In this document: positions 1-10,331 of the stretch, piece after piece
Position numbering within the stretch: position 1 is the stretch's first letter
How the letters are laid out: every line of letters begins with the position of its first letter
Assembly: GCA_003133665.1 (NCBI GenBank)
Contig: PKYK01000080.1
Coordinates: 1 to 61,676 of the forward strand
DNA length: 61,676 nt
Source of the DNA: Acidimicrobiaceae bacterium
GTDB taxonomy: Bacteria; Actinomycetota; Acidimicrobiia; Acidimicrobiales; RAAP-2
Direction of reading: 5' to 3'
The notes under the pieces: model-generated
Told to the model about the DNA's origin: nothing
What the model saw: only the letters and a program-made list of their open reading frames with translations
Database searches by the model: none
Translations under genes and position numbers: made by a program

Positions 1-2
1 AG

Positions 3-428
3 TCGAGCGAGGAGTCGAGCACCGACGAGAACACCGATTACATAAGTCAGCCCGCCAAAGTGATGCGCATTGGCTCCATGGTGAAGTCGCTGCTCGACGA
101 AGCTCGCAGCGCCCCGTTGGACGAAGCGGGTCGGGCACGCCTGCGAGAGATCTACCAGTTGTCGATCAGCGAACTCTCGGGGGCGCTGTCGCCCGATCTC
201 GGCGGCGAGTTGTCGCGGATGGCGATGCCCTTTTCGGGCGAGATACCTTCGGAGTCGGAACTTCGAGTCGCCCAGGCCCAGTTGGTGGGCTGGCTGGAAG
301 GTCTCTTTCACGGAATCCAGGCGTCGCTCTTCGCTCAGCAGGCGGCCGCAGCGGCGCAACTCGAGAAGATGCGTGATCGATCGTTGAGTCCCGGAACGGG
401 CGAGGCCCGCGCCGGCACGTATCTCTAG
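3..428 (+). CDS. bpa: Bacterial proteasome activator Bpa (5' end outside window)
   Basis: ATP-independent ring activator of the actinobacterial 20S proteasome (DUF2587 family). The reading frame is open from base 3 and carries Q-P-A-K-V-M-R-I-G, which is family sequence upstream of the first in-window start (GTG at 60), so the real start lies left of the window. Seen: helical core with L-L-D-E-A-R-S-A-P-L-D-E-A and A-Q-A-Q-L-V-G-W-L-E-G-L-F-H-G-I-Q, and the C-terminus G-T-Y-L, equivalent to the G-Q-Y-L tail that docks into proteasome alpha-subunit pockets. The proteasome subunits themselves are not in the window. The family call is firm; only the N-terminus is missing. Confidence 0.9.
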   Translation, partial: SSEESSTDENTDYISQPAKVMRIGSMVKSLLDEARSAPLDEAGRARLREIYQLSISELSGALSPDLGGELSRMAMPFSGEIPSESELRVAQAQLVGWLEGLFHGIQASLFAQQAAAAAQLEKMRDRSLSPGTGEARAGTYL

Positions 429-450
429 GTGAAGCCTGAGAGGTGTGACC

Positions 451-499
451 GGGTGGTACTAGCGTGCAAATCCCACACGTGTAGTATCGCGCACCACCC
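451..499 (+). other. Inverted repeat in the dnaE leader
   Basis: GGGTGGT (451-457) and ACCACCC (493-499) are exact complements separated by 35 nt, between the bpa stop and the dnaE start. There is no T-run after it, so it is not a classic terminator. It could be a leader hairpin of the dnaE mRNA or chance. Confidence 0.3.
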
Positions 500-520
500 C
501 CGAAAGGATCTGTTCAGCTG

Positions 521-3500
521 ATGGCTGAAGGCTTCGTCCACCTCCACAACCACACCGAGTATTCGATGCTCGACGGGGCCGCCCGAGTGGAGGAGATGGT
601 GCTCGCCGCGAAGGCGGACGGTCAGCGCGCGATCGGGATCACCGACCACGGCAACCTCTACGGCGTCATCGACTTCTATGAGGCCTGCCGCGCGCACGGG
701 GTCACGCCCGTCATCGGCCTCGAGGCCTACATGGCCGCGAACTCGCGCTTCGACCGGCCGACCCGTCGAGGCAAGATCGACGACACCGGTGGCGACACCG
801 AGGGTGGCCAGAAGCTCTACCACCACCTCACGCTGCTCGCCGTGTCCAACGAGGGCTACCGCAACCTGCGCGAACTCTCCTCGATGGCTTTCCTCGAGGG
901 CTACTACTACAAGCCGCGCCTGGACTGGGAGCTGCTCGAGCGCTACTCCAAGGGCCTCGTCGCGACCACCAGCTGCCTGGGCGGTGTCGTTCTGCAGGCG
1001 CTGTTGCAGGACAACTACGCCAAGGCCCTCGGGCTGGCTGGTCGGCTCCAGACCATCTTCGGCCCGGAGAACTTCTTCATCGAGATGCAAGATCACGGGA
1101 TCCCCGAACAGGTGCGAACGAACCCGCAGCTGCTCCAGATCGCCAGGGACCTCAACGCCCCGTTGCTCGCGACCAACGACCTTCACTACGTGCACCACGC
1201 GGATGCCGAGATGCACGATGCCCTCTTGTGCATTGGAACCGGTTCGCTGGTGGCCGACCCGAATCGGTTCCGCTTCCAGAGTGACCAGCACTACCTGAAG
1301 TCGGCCGCGGAGATGCGCTACGTCTTTCGAGACATTCCCGAGGCGTGTGACAACACGCTGTTGATCGCCGAACGCGCCGACGTCACGATTGAGTTCGACA
1401 ACGACGCCCTGCCGCAGTTCCCGGTTCCCGACGAGTACAAGGGGGCGACGCACAAAGAAGGAGCGAATCGCCTGCTGCGCGAACTCACCTATCGGGGAGC
1501 CCGTGAACGCTACGGCGATGCGCTGAACGCCGAGGTGCGCGACCGGCTGGACTACGAACTCAGTGTCGTGGCCGACATGGGCTTTTCCGACTACTTCCTC
1601 GTCGTGTGGGACCTCATCCGTCACGCGCGCGAGAAGAGTATCCGCGTCGGCCCCGGGCGCGGATCGGCGGCCGGTTGCTGCATCGCCTACTGCCTGCGCA
1701 TCGTCGACCTCGACCCGATCCGCTACGGACTGATCTTCGAGCGGTTCCTCAATCCGGGGCGCAAGCAGATGCCCGATATCGACATGGACTTTGACGAGCG
1801 CTACCGCGGCGACATGATTCGCTACGCCGCGGAGCGCTACGGCTCGGATCACGTGGCCCAGATCGTGACCTTCTCCACGATCAAGGCCCGCGCGGCGGTT
1901 CGCGACGCCGCTCGCGTGCTGGGCTACCCGCCCCAACTGGGGGACAAGATCGCCAAGGCGATGCCCCCGCTCGTCATGGGTCAGGACCTGCCGCTGCAGG
2001 CCTGCTTCGCGCCAATGCCCGGCTACGAGGGTCGCTACGCCGAAGCCACGGAACTGCGCGCGCTCTACGACGGCGATCCCGAGGTCAAGCACGTCATCGA
2101 CGTCGCCAAGGGCTTCGTCGACAAGCGACGCCAGGACGGCATCCACGCCGCCGCCGTGGTGATCACCAAGGGACCGGTGCTGGACTACGTCCCGGTCCAG
2201 CGCAAGTCCGGACCCAACGGGTCGAGCGACGACGCGCCGATTGTCACCCAGTACGAGGCGACCGCGATCGAGAAGCTTGGTCTCTTGAAGATGGACTTCC
2301 TCGGTCTGCGCAACCTGGCGATCATCGAGCGCGCCCTCGAGCACGTGAAGCGCCGCCACGGTCTCGACGTTGACATCGACCACGTGCCGCTTGACGACGC
2401 CAAGGTCTTTGACATGTTGAAGCTCGGCAACTCGATTGGAATATTTCAACTCGAGGGCGACAAGATGCGCCAGCTGATGCGCCGACTCGCGCCCACGAGT
2501 TTCGACGACATCGCGGCGCTGGTCGCGCTGTACCGACCCGGTCCGCTCAGCGAGAACGTGCACAACGACTACGCCGACCGCAAGAACCACCGTCAGAACG
2601 TCAGCTTCGACCACGAGGACCTCGAGGAGATCCTGGGCGAGACCTACGGACTGATGATCTACCAAGAGGACATCATGCGCGTCGCGACCAAGATCGCGGG
2701 CTTCTCGATGGCCGAGGCAGACGATCTACGCAAGGCCTGTTCGAAGAAGATCCGAGAGATGATTCAGGCTCAGCGTACGAAGTTCGTCGACGGCGCGGAG
2801 CGTCAAGGCTACGGACGCAACCTCGGCGAGGCGATCTTCAACAAGATTGAACCCTTCGCCGACTACGCGTTCAACAAGAGCCACGCCTACGGGTACGCGC
2901 TCATTGCGTACCAGAACGCGTGGCTGAAGGCCAACTACCCGGTCGAGTACATGGCCGCGCTGCTGACGTCGTTTCGCGACGACAAGGACAAGGCCTCGGT
3001 CTACCTCAACGAGGCCCGCCAGATGGGCATCACCGTGGGCGTGCCCGACGTGAACCAGTCGTTCGCCGAGTACGCCCCGAGCCGCGCCCAAGAGAGCACC
3101 ATCCTCTTCGGGATGGCGGCGGTGCGCAATGTCGGCGAGGCGCTCGTCGACAAGATCGTCAGCGAGCGCGAGGCCAGCGGACCGTTCAGCTCGGTCTACG
3201 ACTTCGCGCGCCGCGTCGATCCGGCCGTGCTCAACCGCCGTTCGATGGAGTCGCTGATCAAGGCCGGTGCGTTCGACGCCCTCGACGTCCCGCGCCTGGG
3301 CTTCTTGCTGAAGGTCGACGAGATCATCGACGTCACGCTCAGCCGGCGAAAGGACCTCTCGCTCGGCATCTCGACGCTCTTCGCCGCCGTCGGCGCCAAT
3401 GGGGATCACGATGACTGGGAGGGAACCGAGATCCCGATCAGCGACCTGGAATTCGAGAAAGCCGTGAAGCTGGACTTCGAGCGCGAGATGCTCGGAACCT

Positions 3501-4084
3501 ACATCTCCGATCACCCGCTGTACGAGGTGGAGAGCGCACTGGTCGCCAAGACCGATGGATCGATCACCGCCATTCGCGAACGGGGCGACGAACTGGCCAA
3601 GGCCGGCAAGGCCGTCACGGTGGGCGGCATTCTGGCCGAGGTCCAGTTGCGCACCACCAAGGCCGGCCAGCAGTACGCGCGCGTTGTTCTCGAGGACCTG
3701 GGCGGTTCGATGGAGATCAATTTCTCCGCTCGTAAGTTCGAAGAGTGCAGCGGGTTTCTCGCGAAGGACAACGTCGTGCTGATCAAGGGCCGGATCGACA
3801 GCCGTGATGACGAGATTCGCTTCAGTGCCCTCGAGGTCTCGTTGCTGAAGGTCGACCGCGGTGACGGCGAACTGCGTTTGGCGTTGCGGCCCGAGGACCT
3901 CACGGCGACGTCGATTGCCACGTTGCGAGAGATTCTGGGGCGTTACCCCGGCAAATCGCCCGTTATCGTCGAAACCGGCGGGTCGGGCAAGACCTTCCGG
4001 TTGGGCCCCGATTTCAACGTGAACATTGCGAACGTGGTGGGTGATTTGCGCTCAGAATTCGGGCGAAACGTCATAAAGGCCTGA
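521..4084 (+). CDS. dnaE: DNA polymerase III subunit alpha
   Basis: Replicative DNA polymerase (C family), 1187 aa, a normal length. The N-terminal PHP domain has H-x-H-N-H at residues 7-11 and I-T-D-H-G-N at 40-45, so the metal-binding residues look intact. The polymerase core contains G-P-G-R-G-S-A-A-G and the catalytic P-D-I-D-M-D-F at about 418-424. Finger, tandem helix-hairpin-helix and OB-fold regions follow in the usual order. The ATG at 521 is preceded by GAAAGGA (502-508), a plausible ribosome binding site. It is transcribed away from bpa. Known role: elongation of both DNA strands. The single-subunit actinobacterial DnaE1 type is the likely class. Confidence 0.97.
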   Translation: MAEGFVHLHNHTEYSMLDGAARVEEMVLAAKADGQRAIGITDHGNLYGVIDFYEACRAHGVTPVIGLEAYMAANSRFDRPTRRGKIDDTGGDTEGGQKLYHHLTLLAVSNEGYRNLRELSSMAFLEGYYYKPRLDWELLERYSKGLVATTSCLGGVVLQALLQDNYAKALGLAGRLQTIFGPENFFIEMQDHGIPEQVRTNPQLLQIARDLNAPLLATNDLHYVHHADAEMHDALLCIGTGSLVADPNRFRFQSDQHYLKSAAEMRYVFRDIPEACDNTLLIAERADVTIEFDNDALPQFPVPDEYKGATHKEGANRLLRELTYRGARERYGDALNAEVRDRLDYELSVVADMGFSDYFLVVWDLIRHAREKSIRVGPGRGSAAGCCIAYCLRIVDLDPIRYGLIFERFLNPGRKQMPDIDMDFDERYRGDMIRYAAERYGSDHVAQIVTFSTIKARAAVRDAARVLGYPPQLGDKIAKAMPPLVMGQDLPLQACFAPMPGYEGRYAEATELRALYDGDPEVKHVIDVAKGFVDKRRQDGIHAAAVVITKGPVLDYVPVQRKSGPNGSSDDAPIVTQYEATAIEKLGLLKMDFLGLRNLAIIERALEHVKRRHGLDVDIDHVPLDDAKVFDMLKLGNSIGIFQLEGDKMRQLMRRLAPTSFDDIAALVALYRPGPLSENVHNDYADRKNHRQNVSFDHEDLEEILGETYGLMIYQEDIMRVATKIAGFSMAEADDLRKACSKKIREMIQAQRTKFVDGAERQGYGRNLGEAIFNKIEPFADYAFNKSHAYGYALIAYQNAWLKANYPVEYMAALLTSFRDDKDKASVYLNEARQMGITVGVPDVNQSFAEYAPSRAQESTILFGMAAVRNVGEALVDKIVSEREASGPFSSVYDFARRVDPAVLNRRSMESLIKAGAFDALDVPRLGFLLKVDEIIDVTLSRRKDLSLGISTLFAAVGANGDHDDWEGTEIPISDLEFEKAVKLDFEREMLGTYISDHPLYEVESALVAKTDGSITAIRERGDELAKAGKAVTVGGILAEVQLRTTKAGQQYARVVLEDLGGSMEINFSARKFEECSGFLAKDNVVLIKGRIDSRDDEIRFSALEVSLLKVDRGDGELRLALRPEDLTATSIATLREILGRYPGKSPVIVETGGSGKTFRLGPDFNVNIANVVGDLRSEFGRNVIKA

Positions 4085-4112
4085 CTTGTTTTCAGAGGGG
4101 GGCGAACACCCG

Positions 4113-4118
4113 TAGAAT
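4113..4118 (+). promoter_or_regulatory. Candidate -10 box (TAGAAT) upstream of the 4127 gene
   Basis: TAGAAT lies 8 nt before the ATG at 4127 with no Shine-Dalgarno between, compatible with a very short or absent leader. Confidence 0.4.
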
Positions 4119-4126
4119 AGATGCTT

Positions 4127-4798
4127 ATGGCAATGAACGTCACCACGAAGGACACCACCGCCCTCAGCGACGCAGAACTCGCCGAGATGGCCGATCTCTG
4201 CGTTGACCGGGAGCCGAACTTCGATATCGGATTCCTCTCCAAGCAGCGCGAGGAGTGGGTGCTCGTCACCCACGCCCGTGAAGGCAACAAGTTGCGCGGG
4301 TACTCGTTCAGCACACTCGAGCGGATCGGCGGCACACCGTCGCTGCTGGTGGGACTCTTGCTCGTGGACCGTAATGCCAAGTCCGACCAGACGCTCAAGG
4401 CGATCTTGCACGATCAGTTCCGACGCGCACTGCTGGCCTTCCCCGACGAAGACGTGCTCCTGGGCTCTCGACTCACCACGCCGGACGGCTTTCGCGCCTT
4501 CGCGGGCCTCGAGGACGTCGTGCCCCGTCTGGACTACAAGCCCACCGGCGAGGACCGGGCGTGGGGACGACGTTTGGCCAAGCGCTTCGGCGCCGAGAAG
4601 TCGATCGACGACAAGACGTTCGTCATGACCGTGACCCCTGGTCCGGTCGGCGGCCTCGACTACGTGGTCGCCAAAGCCGTGGTTCCAGAAGGGGTGGAGG
4701 TCTTCTTTCGGGAGCTGCTGCCCGAGAAGGGACAGCGTCTCGTGGTCTTTGGCTGGGCGATGGCCGAATCGCTGGCCTCGGGCAAGCTGCCCAAGTAG
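4127..4798 (+). CDS. Conserved hypothetical protein, function unknown
   Basis: A soluble protein of about 223 aa with no recognised catalytic motif, signal peptide or membrane segment. The N-terminal half (E-E-W-V-L-V-T-H-A-R-E-G-N-K-L-R-G-Y-S-F, then L-L-V-G-L-L-L-V-D-R) has the alternating pattern of an acetyltransferase-like alpha/beta fold, but the acetyl-CoA loop is not visible, so this is only a guess. Three in-frame ATGs occur (4121, 4127, 4133). I prefer 4127 because the TAGAAT box is then 8 nt upstream. It follows dnaE by 42 nt and is convergent with the next gene, their stops lying 3 nt apart. Confidence 0.65.
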   Translation: MAMNVTTKDTTALSDAELAEMADLCVDREPNFDIGFLSKQREEWVLVTHAREGNKLRGYSFSTLERIGGTPSLLVGLLLVDRNAKSDQTLKAILHDQFRRALLAFPDEDVLLGSRLTTPDGFRAFAGLEDVVPRLDYKPTGEDRAWGRRLAKRFGAEKSIDDKTFVMTVTPGPVGGLDYVVAKAVVPEGVEVFFRELLPEKGQRLVVFGWAMAESLASGKLPK

Positions 4799-4801
4799 TT
4801 C

Positions 4802-5520
4802 CTAGCCGCGCGGCAAGAGGCCGGTGCAGCTCTTGTAGCAGTGCCCGTCGATGGGCTGGGACAGTGTCGTGAGCACGTAGGTCGGTCGGAAGCCCAACGA
4901 CGTCGCCAGATCCTTGCCGGCGAGCGACGTGCGGCGGGTCGCTTCGATGGTCCGAACCGCGTAGGCGTCCTCACAGACCAGCCACACGTCGTCACCAAAC
5001 CATCCGAATCGGACCCACGTGGAACCGTCCTCGTGACGGCGGAGTAGTTGGGGACCTCGATCGGCGGCGATCAGCGCCACACTCGGACGTTCGCCGCGAA
5101 ACTCCCAATAGGGGGCACTCGGCCCGCGAAAGCCGAAGAGGGGGCCGTCGGCCGGTGTGGCGATCTGCTCGAGCCACTTGCGCACCCGACGACCGCGGTA
5201 GGTGCCGAGGCGACGTGGCAGATCGGCGAGGGTCACCGCCTCGGGCTGGGCGAGATCGTTGCGTTGCAAGTTGTCGGCCAGTTGACCTTCCACGACGTCA
5301 AAGGCCGCGAGGTCGGTCTCGAAGTCGTCCGGCCACGGAATGCGCCAACGGACGATGGCCTGTGAGGCGAGGTCCACGATGGTGGTGGTCTCGTTCGTGG
5401 AGCCGAGAACGAGACCAGTCATGGTCGATCCGGGCGTCAGGTCGACCGTCGGGCGTTGGGGTGTGCGCTCGACGAGTCGCCGTATCGCCTTGGCAGCGGG
5501 GTCGCGGTTGAACAGCGCCA

Positions 5521-5521
<1 letters not shown>
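4802..5521 (-). CDS. Hypothetical protein, 239 aa
   Basis: Unrecognised soluble protein. Charged N-terminus (F-N-R-D-P-A-A-K-A-I-R-R-L-V-E-R), then a beta-rich stretch (T-M-T-G-L-V-L-G-S-T-N-E-T-T-T-I-V-D), and a C-terminal part with aromatic residues and two cysteines (H-C-Y-K-S-C). Its start codon abuts and overlaps the stop of the upstream YyaL-type gene, so the two are translated from one transcript. Function cannot be inferred from the sequence. Confidence 0.6.
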
Positions 5522-7512
<1,991 letters not shown>

Positions 7513-7518
7513 ACTGCG

Positions 7519-7524
7519 ATGTTA
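7519..7524 (-). promoter_or_regulatory. Leaderless-type -10 box TAACAT
   Basis: Six nt (CGCAGT) separate the box from the ATG of the YyaL-type gene. The predicted transcription start coincides with the start codon. Confidence 0.55.
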
Positions 7525-7567
7525 AAGGCGGGCAACGCCATGACGACAGTCTGGACTCTTGCGGTGC

Positions 7568-8137
7568 TCACCGCGCGGTTTGACCGATGAGCCACTCGCT
7601 GCGCCGAAGAGCGAGAACGACCTCGTCGGTCCATTCGCCCTTGACGAATTCATTCTCCAAGAAATGCGCTTCGCGGTGCAGCCCCGCCTTTTCGAGCGAG
7701 CGAATTGACGCGGCATTGCGGCCGTCGCACCGTCCGACGATGCGGTGCAGGCCGAAGGTGTTGAATCCCAACGAAAGCAACTCGCGGTAGATCTCTGGTG
7801 CGTAGCCCATGCCGTGGAACTCCGGAGCGAGCGAGCCGCCGATCTCTCCTTGGCGGTGTTCGTTCGCGGTCCAGCGCAGCATGAAGTCGCCAACGAGTCG
7901 CCCGTTGCTGGTCAGCACCGCGGCGACCGGGAGAACGTTGTCGTCGGTGATTCCGACGGGCTGGGCCAACTTCTTCTCCAGCGCCAGCTGCGTCTGCACG
8001 TGGTCGCGCGTACCAAAGTAGAGATACCGGGTGACCGATTCGTCGCCGTAGAGAACGCTGAGGGCGCGCAGGTCGCCGGGCGCGAAGCGGCGCAGAGTCA
8101 GACGGTCGGTCGTGATACTCGATTCGAGTTGTGCCAC
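7568..8137 (-). CDS. GNAT family N-acetyltransferase (RimJ/RimL-like)
   Basis: 189 aa. Contains the R-L-T-L-R-R-F opening, the E-I-G-G-S-L-A-P-E-F-H-G-M-G-Y-A-P-E segment (acetyl-CoA loop region) and the A-A-S-I-R-S-L-E-K-A-G-L-H-R-E-A motif typical of ribosomal-protein or small-molecule acetyltransferases of the RimJ/RimL branch. Substrate unknown. Starts with GTG; TAGAAA lies exactly 6 nt upstream, so a leaderless start is likely. It stands alone between the YyaL-type gene and a permease. Confidence 0.85.
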   Translation of the reverse strand: MAQLESSITTDRLTLRRFAPGDLRALSVLYGDESVTRYLYFGTRDHVQTQLALEKKLAQPVGITDDNVLPVAAVLTSNGRLVGDFMLRWTANEHRQGEIGGSLAPEFHGMGYAPEIYRELLSLGFNTFGLHRIVGRCDGRNAASIRSLEKAGLHREAHFLENEFVKGEWTDEVVLALRRSEWLIGQTAR

Positions 8138-8143
8138 GGACCA

Positions 8144-8149
8144 TTTCTA
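8144..8149 (-). promoter_or_regulatory. Leaderless-type -10 box TAGAAA
   Basis: Six nt (TGGTCC) before the GTG start of the acetyltransferase. The box overlaps the TAG stop of the upstream coding-like fragment. Confidence 0.5.
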
Positions 8150-8278
8150 GCCTTTGCGCGCAGGCCGTCGAGGAGCCTTCATCACACCGTCGAATCCCAT
8201 TGGCGTGTCGTCCCGGGTCCGTTTGAACACCGTGGCCGCGTGGTCAGTGGCCAGCCAATTGGCCTGCTCGACGATCGG
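8147..8278 (-). pseudogene. Coding-like fragment without a start codon
   Basis: Between the permease stop and the acetyltransferase, the minus strand has a 43-codon open frame beginning P-I-V-E-Q-A-N-W-L-A-T-D-H-A-A and ending in a basic tail (K-A-P-R-R-P-A-R-K-G) before TAG. Third positions are mostly G/C and the composition looks like real protein, but the frame runs into the permease gene in another phase with no obvious start. It may be the C-terminal remnant of a lost gene, or chance. Confidence 0.3.
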
Positions 8279-8279
8279 T

Positions 8280-9347
8280 TTAGAAGGCTCTCGGGGCCAC
8301 CACGTACAACGTTGCCAGAGCGGCGGCCATCGAACACGGTGTGAGCACGCATCCCATCATCGCGAAACGGACGACGGAGGGGGGAGACCCTTCCGCGCGA
8401 GCGATTCGCAACCAGAGCAGCGAGGAGAGAGCGCCGGTGACGAAGAGATTGGGCCCCAGGTCGAGTCCGATGAGCAGGGCGAGTGGGTGGTGGAGGGGTT
8501 TCGAGGAAAGCAGAACAGCGGCGGGCAGGTTGTTGACGACCGTGGACAGTCCGGCGCCGATTCCCGCCGAAGCCCAGGGCCCGACGGAGTTCATCAGGTG
8601 CGCCGGGCCTTGCCACAACCGGGCCAGGACGCCGAAACCCAGGGCGACGAACATGAGAAGGAGCAGCGTCGTTGCGTTCAGGGACCGGCGAGCTTCGCCG
8701 TTGGTGAGTCGGCTCGTCAGTGCAACCTGAGCCACGATGAGTGCGACGCCGGTAACGAGGACTGGAAGGGCCGGATTCGTTAGCACCAGCACCAGCACCG
8801 TGGCAAGGAGAATGCCGACCACTCCGAAACCCCACCGCAGGGGTGGCTTGGTCACCAGTCCGGCCAGGGGGGCCCTCAGGTCATTCCAACACCACAGCGA
8901 AATCATGATCGTGATGACGAGAATCGACGCCAACCACGGCAGGAGCATCTCGCCGGCAAAGACGTGCGACCGGAGGTGGCTGGTAGTGAGAACGAGCAGG
9001 TTGGTCAGGTTCGAACCGGGAAGCAGGAGCGAAGCACCGTTCGCCATGAAGACGGACCCGTAGAGGAAGGCACGTTCCTTGATCCCTCGCTGGCGAGCGG
9101 CGTGAATAAGCACCGGCGTCAGAAAGACCACGGAGGTGTCGAGATTGAGTACCGCCGTCACGACCGCCACCAGGGACATCAACGCCGAGAACATCACCAC
9201 GCCGTTGCCGGGCAGGAGTGCGAGGCGCGAACCGACGGCCTCGAAGAGCCCATCGGATGCAGCTACACGCCCGATGAGGAGGAGTCCCGCAACGAGCGCG
9301 AAGGGTGGCCACACCTGGTGCAGTGAGTTGAAGAAGGCGGCGTTCAT
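8280..9347 (-). CDS. ArsB/NhaD-superfamily membrane transporter
   Basis: 355 aa, about 10 hydrophobic segments. Two internal repeats are visible: N-D/L-D-T-S-V-V-F-L-T-P-V-L with M-A-N-G-A-S-L-L-L-P-G-S-N-L-T-N in the first half, and V-V-N-N-L-P-A-A-V-L-L with D-L-G-P-N-L-F-V-T-G-A-L-S-S-L in the second. This is the pattern of ion-transporter-superfamily carriers such as arsenite permease ArsB, NhaD antiporters and dicarboxylate carriers. The substrate cannot be read from the sequence. It is shorter than ArsB (about 420 aa). No arsR or arsC neighbours are present. The ATG overlaps by 4 bases the stop of a small upstream ORF. Confidence 0.8.
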   Translation of the reverse strand: MNAAFFNSLHQVWPPFALVAGLLLIGRVAASDGLFEAVGSRLALLPGNGVVMFSALMSLVAVVTAVLNLDTSVVFLTPVLIHAARQRGIKERAFLYGSVFMANGASLLLPGSNLTNLLVLTTSHLRSHVFAGEMLLPWLASILVITIMISLWCWNDLRAPLAGLVTKPPLRWGFGVVGILLATVLVLVLTNPALPVLVTGVALIVAQVALTSRLTNGEARRSLNATTLLLLMFVALGFGVLARLWQGPAHLMNSVGPWASAGIGAGLSTVVNNLPAAVLLSSKPLHHPLALLIGLDLGPNLFVTGALSSLLWLRIARAEGSPPSVVRFAMMGCVLTPCSMAAALATLYVVAPRAF

Positions 9348-9460
9348 TTGAACAGTTCGATCAGGGTTCGCGCGGCGCGGCTGGCTTCACGGTCCACGCG
9401 ACGAGTCGCGGCCGCCGCGTTCCCGCCGGAGCTCTCGAACGGTGCGAGACCGCCGGGCAT
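9344..9460 (-). CDS. Small ORF or read-through tail, 38 aa, unrecognised
   Basis: Minus-strand ORF M-P-G-G-L-A-P-F-E-S ... A-R-T-L-I-E-L-F-K whose TGA overlaps the permease ATG in an ATGA arrangement, typical of coupled genes. It lies in the same frame as, and directly after, the TGA of the upstream DinB-fold gene, so it could be a separate microprotein, a former C-terminal extension cut by a stop mutation, or chance. The start is uncertain: ATG at 9460 has no clear ribosome binding site. Confidence 0.35.
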   Translation of the reverse strand: MPGGLAPFESSGGNAAAATRRVDREASRAARTLIELFK

Positions 9461-9484
9461 CGTCTCAACGTCCGGACGGCGTTC

Positions 9485-10033
9485 TCAGACCGCGCGGCCG
9501 GTGAAAGTGAGGAACCGGGTCTGTGGATTCGCGTCGGGGGCGGGCGTCAGCGCATGGGCGAATCCGCCGGGAACTCGAATCGCGTCACTCACTGCTCCGA
9601 GTTTCGAGTGGGCAATCGCCACCGCCTCGCCGTCGACGGTTTCGTCAGCGCCGATGGCTCGTGCGAGGTCCCACGTGTGACAAAGGGTGTCAAACATCAG
9701 TAGACCTTCGACGAGGCTCGCAAATGGCTGCTCGCCCCCTCGGCTCTGTACCGGCGCTTTGGCCAAATCGGGATCGCTCAGGGCGCGGCGCACAGCGTTG
9801 GCAACGATGGCCCACTGCTCGCCAACAGGAGTGCCGTCACGCAGTCCGACCACACCGTTGTCGTCGACCGTGGCGTAGACGCGCTGATGGGTGGCAACCA
9901 CGTGCGCCGTGAGTTCGGAGACATTCCACTTGTCACAGGGCGTCTGGTTTCCCCACTGGTCCTCGTTTACCTTTGCCATCACCATGCCGAATCGGCTGGC
10001 CACTCGTAGATACGGGGAATCGGCGGGATTCAT
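9485..10033 (-). CDS. TIGR03086-type metal-binding DinB-fold protein (mycothiol-dependent enzyme family)
   Basis: 182 aa. Motifs T-P-C-D-K-W-N-V-S-E-L-T-A-H-V-V near residue 30-46 and D-T-L-C-H-T-W-D-L-A-R-A-I-G near 115-128 are hallmarks of the maleylpyruvate isomerase N-terminal/TIGR03086 family, whose histidines bind a divalent metal and which in actinobacteria often use mycothiol. The exact reaction is unknown. TATGAT stands exactly 6 nt before the ATG, suggesting a leaderless mRNA. Confidence 0.82.
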   Translation of the reverse strand: MNPADSPYLRVASRFGMVMAKVNEDQWGNQTPCDKWNVSELTAHVVATHQRVYATVDDNGVVGLRDGTPVGEQWAIVANAVRRALSDPDLAKAPVQSRGGEQPFASLVEGLLMFDTLCHTWDLARAIGADETVDGEAVAIAHSKLGAVSDAIRVPGGFAHALTPAPDANPQTRFLTFTGRAV

Positions 10034-10039
10034 TCACCG

Positions 10040-10045
10040 ATCATA
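10040..10045 (-). promoter_or_regulatory. Leaderless-type -10 box TATGAT
   Basis: Near-consensus box with six nt (CGGTGA) before the ATG of the DinB-fold gene. Confidence 0.6.
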
Positions 10046-10296
10046 CCGACGGTGTCCGAAATCGTTCAGTTGAATGACGGGGAATGGTCTGAAGCGCCGA
10101 CTCGATTGCCCTCCGTTGAATTGACCTCAATGAGGTCGGGCAAGCGCAGACCACGGTGGACTAATCGCGTCATCTCCGATTCGCCCTGGGCTCCGCCTTG
10201 ACGTCAAACGCCGCGCCTGTCACTGCGCCATTGCGGTGATGGTGACGGGCAGGGAGCGACGATCGCGGTGACACTGAGGCGTTCCATGAGTACTGT

Positions 10297-10316
10297 GACG
10301 TCTAGCGACGTCTAGC
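10297..10316 (+). repeat. Tandem 10-bp repeat upstream of the oxidoreductase
   Basis: GACGTCTAGC occurs twice back to back, ending 15 nt before the ATG at 10332. The remaining non-coding stretch from 10046 holds no recognisable gene or hairpin. The repeat could be an operator or replication slippage. Confidence 0.5.
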
Positions 10317-10331
10317 GAATCTGGAGGAATC

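Noticed and set aside
425..2665. 746-aa open frame opposite dnaE
   Set aside because: It mirrors the codon structure of dnaE on the other strand, a common artefact of high GC; no motif or start signal supports it.
8250..8265. GCCAATTGGC palindrome
   Set aside because: Lies within a coding-like fragment, short, and in no promoter position.
9485..9487. Selenocysteine decoding of the TGA in the DinB-fold gene
   Set aside because: No selenocysteine insertion hairpin was seen after the codon and the family does not need one; simple termination is likelier.
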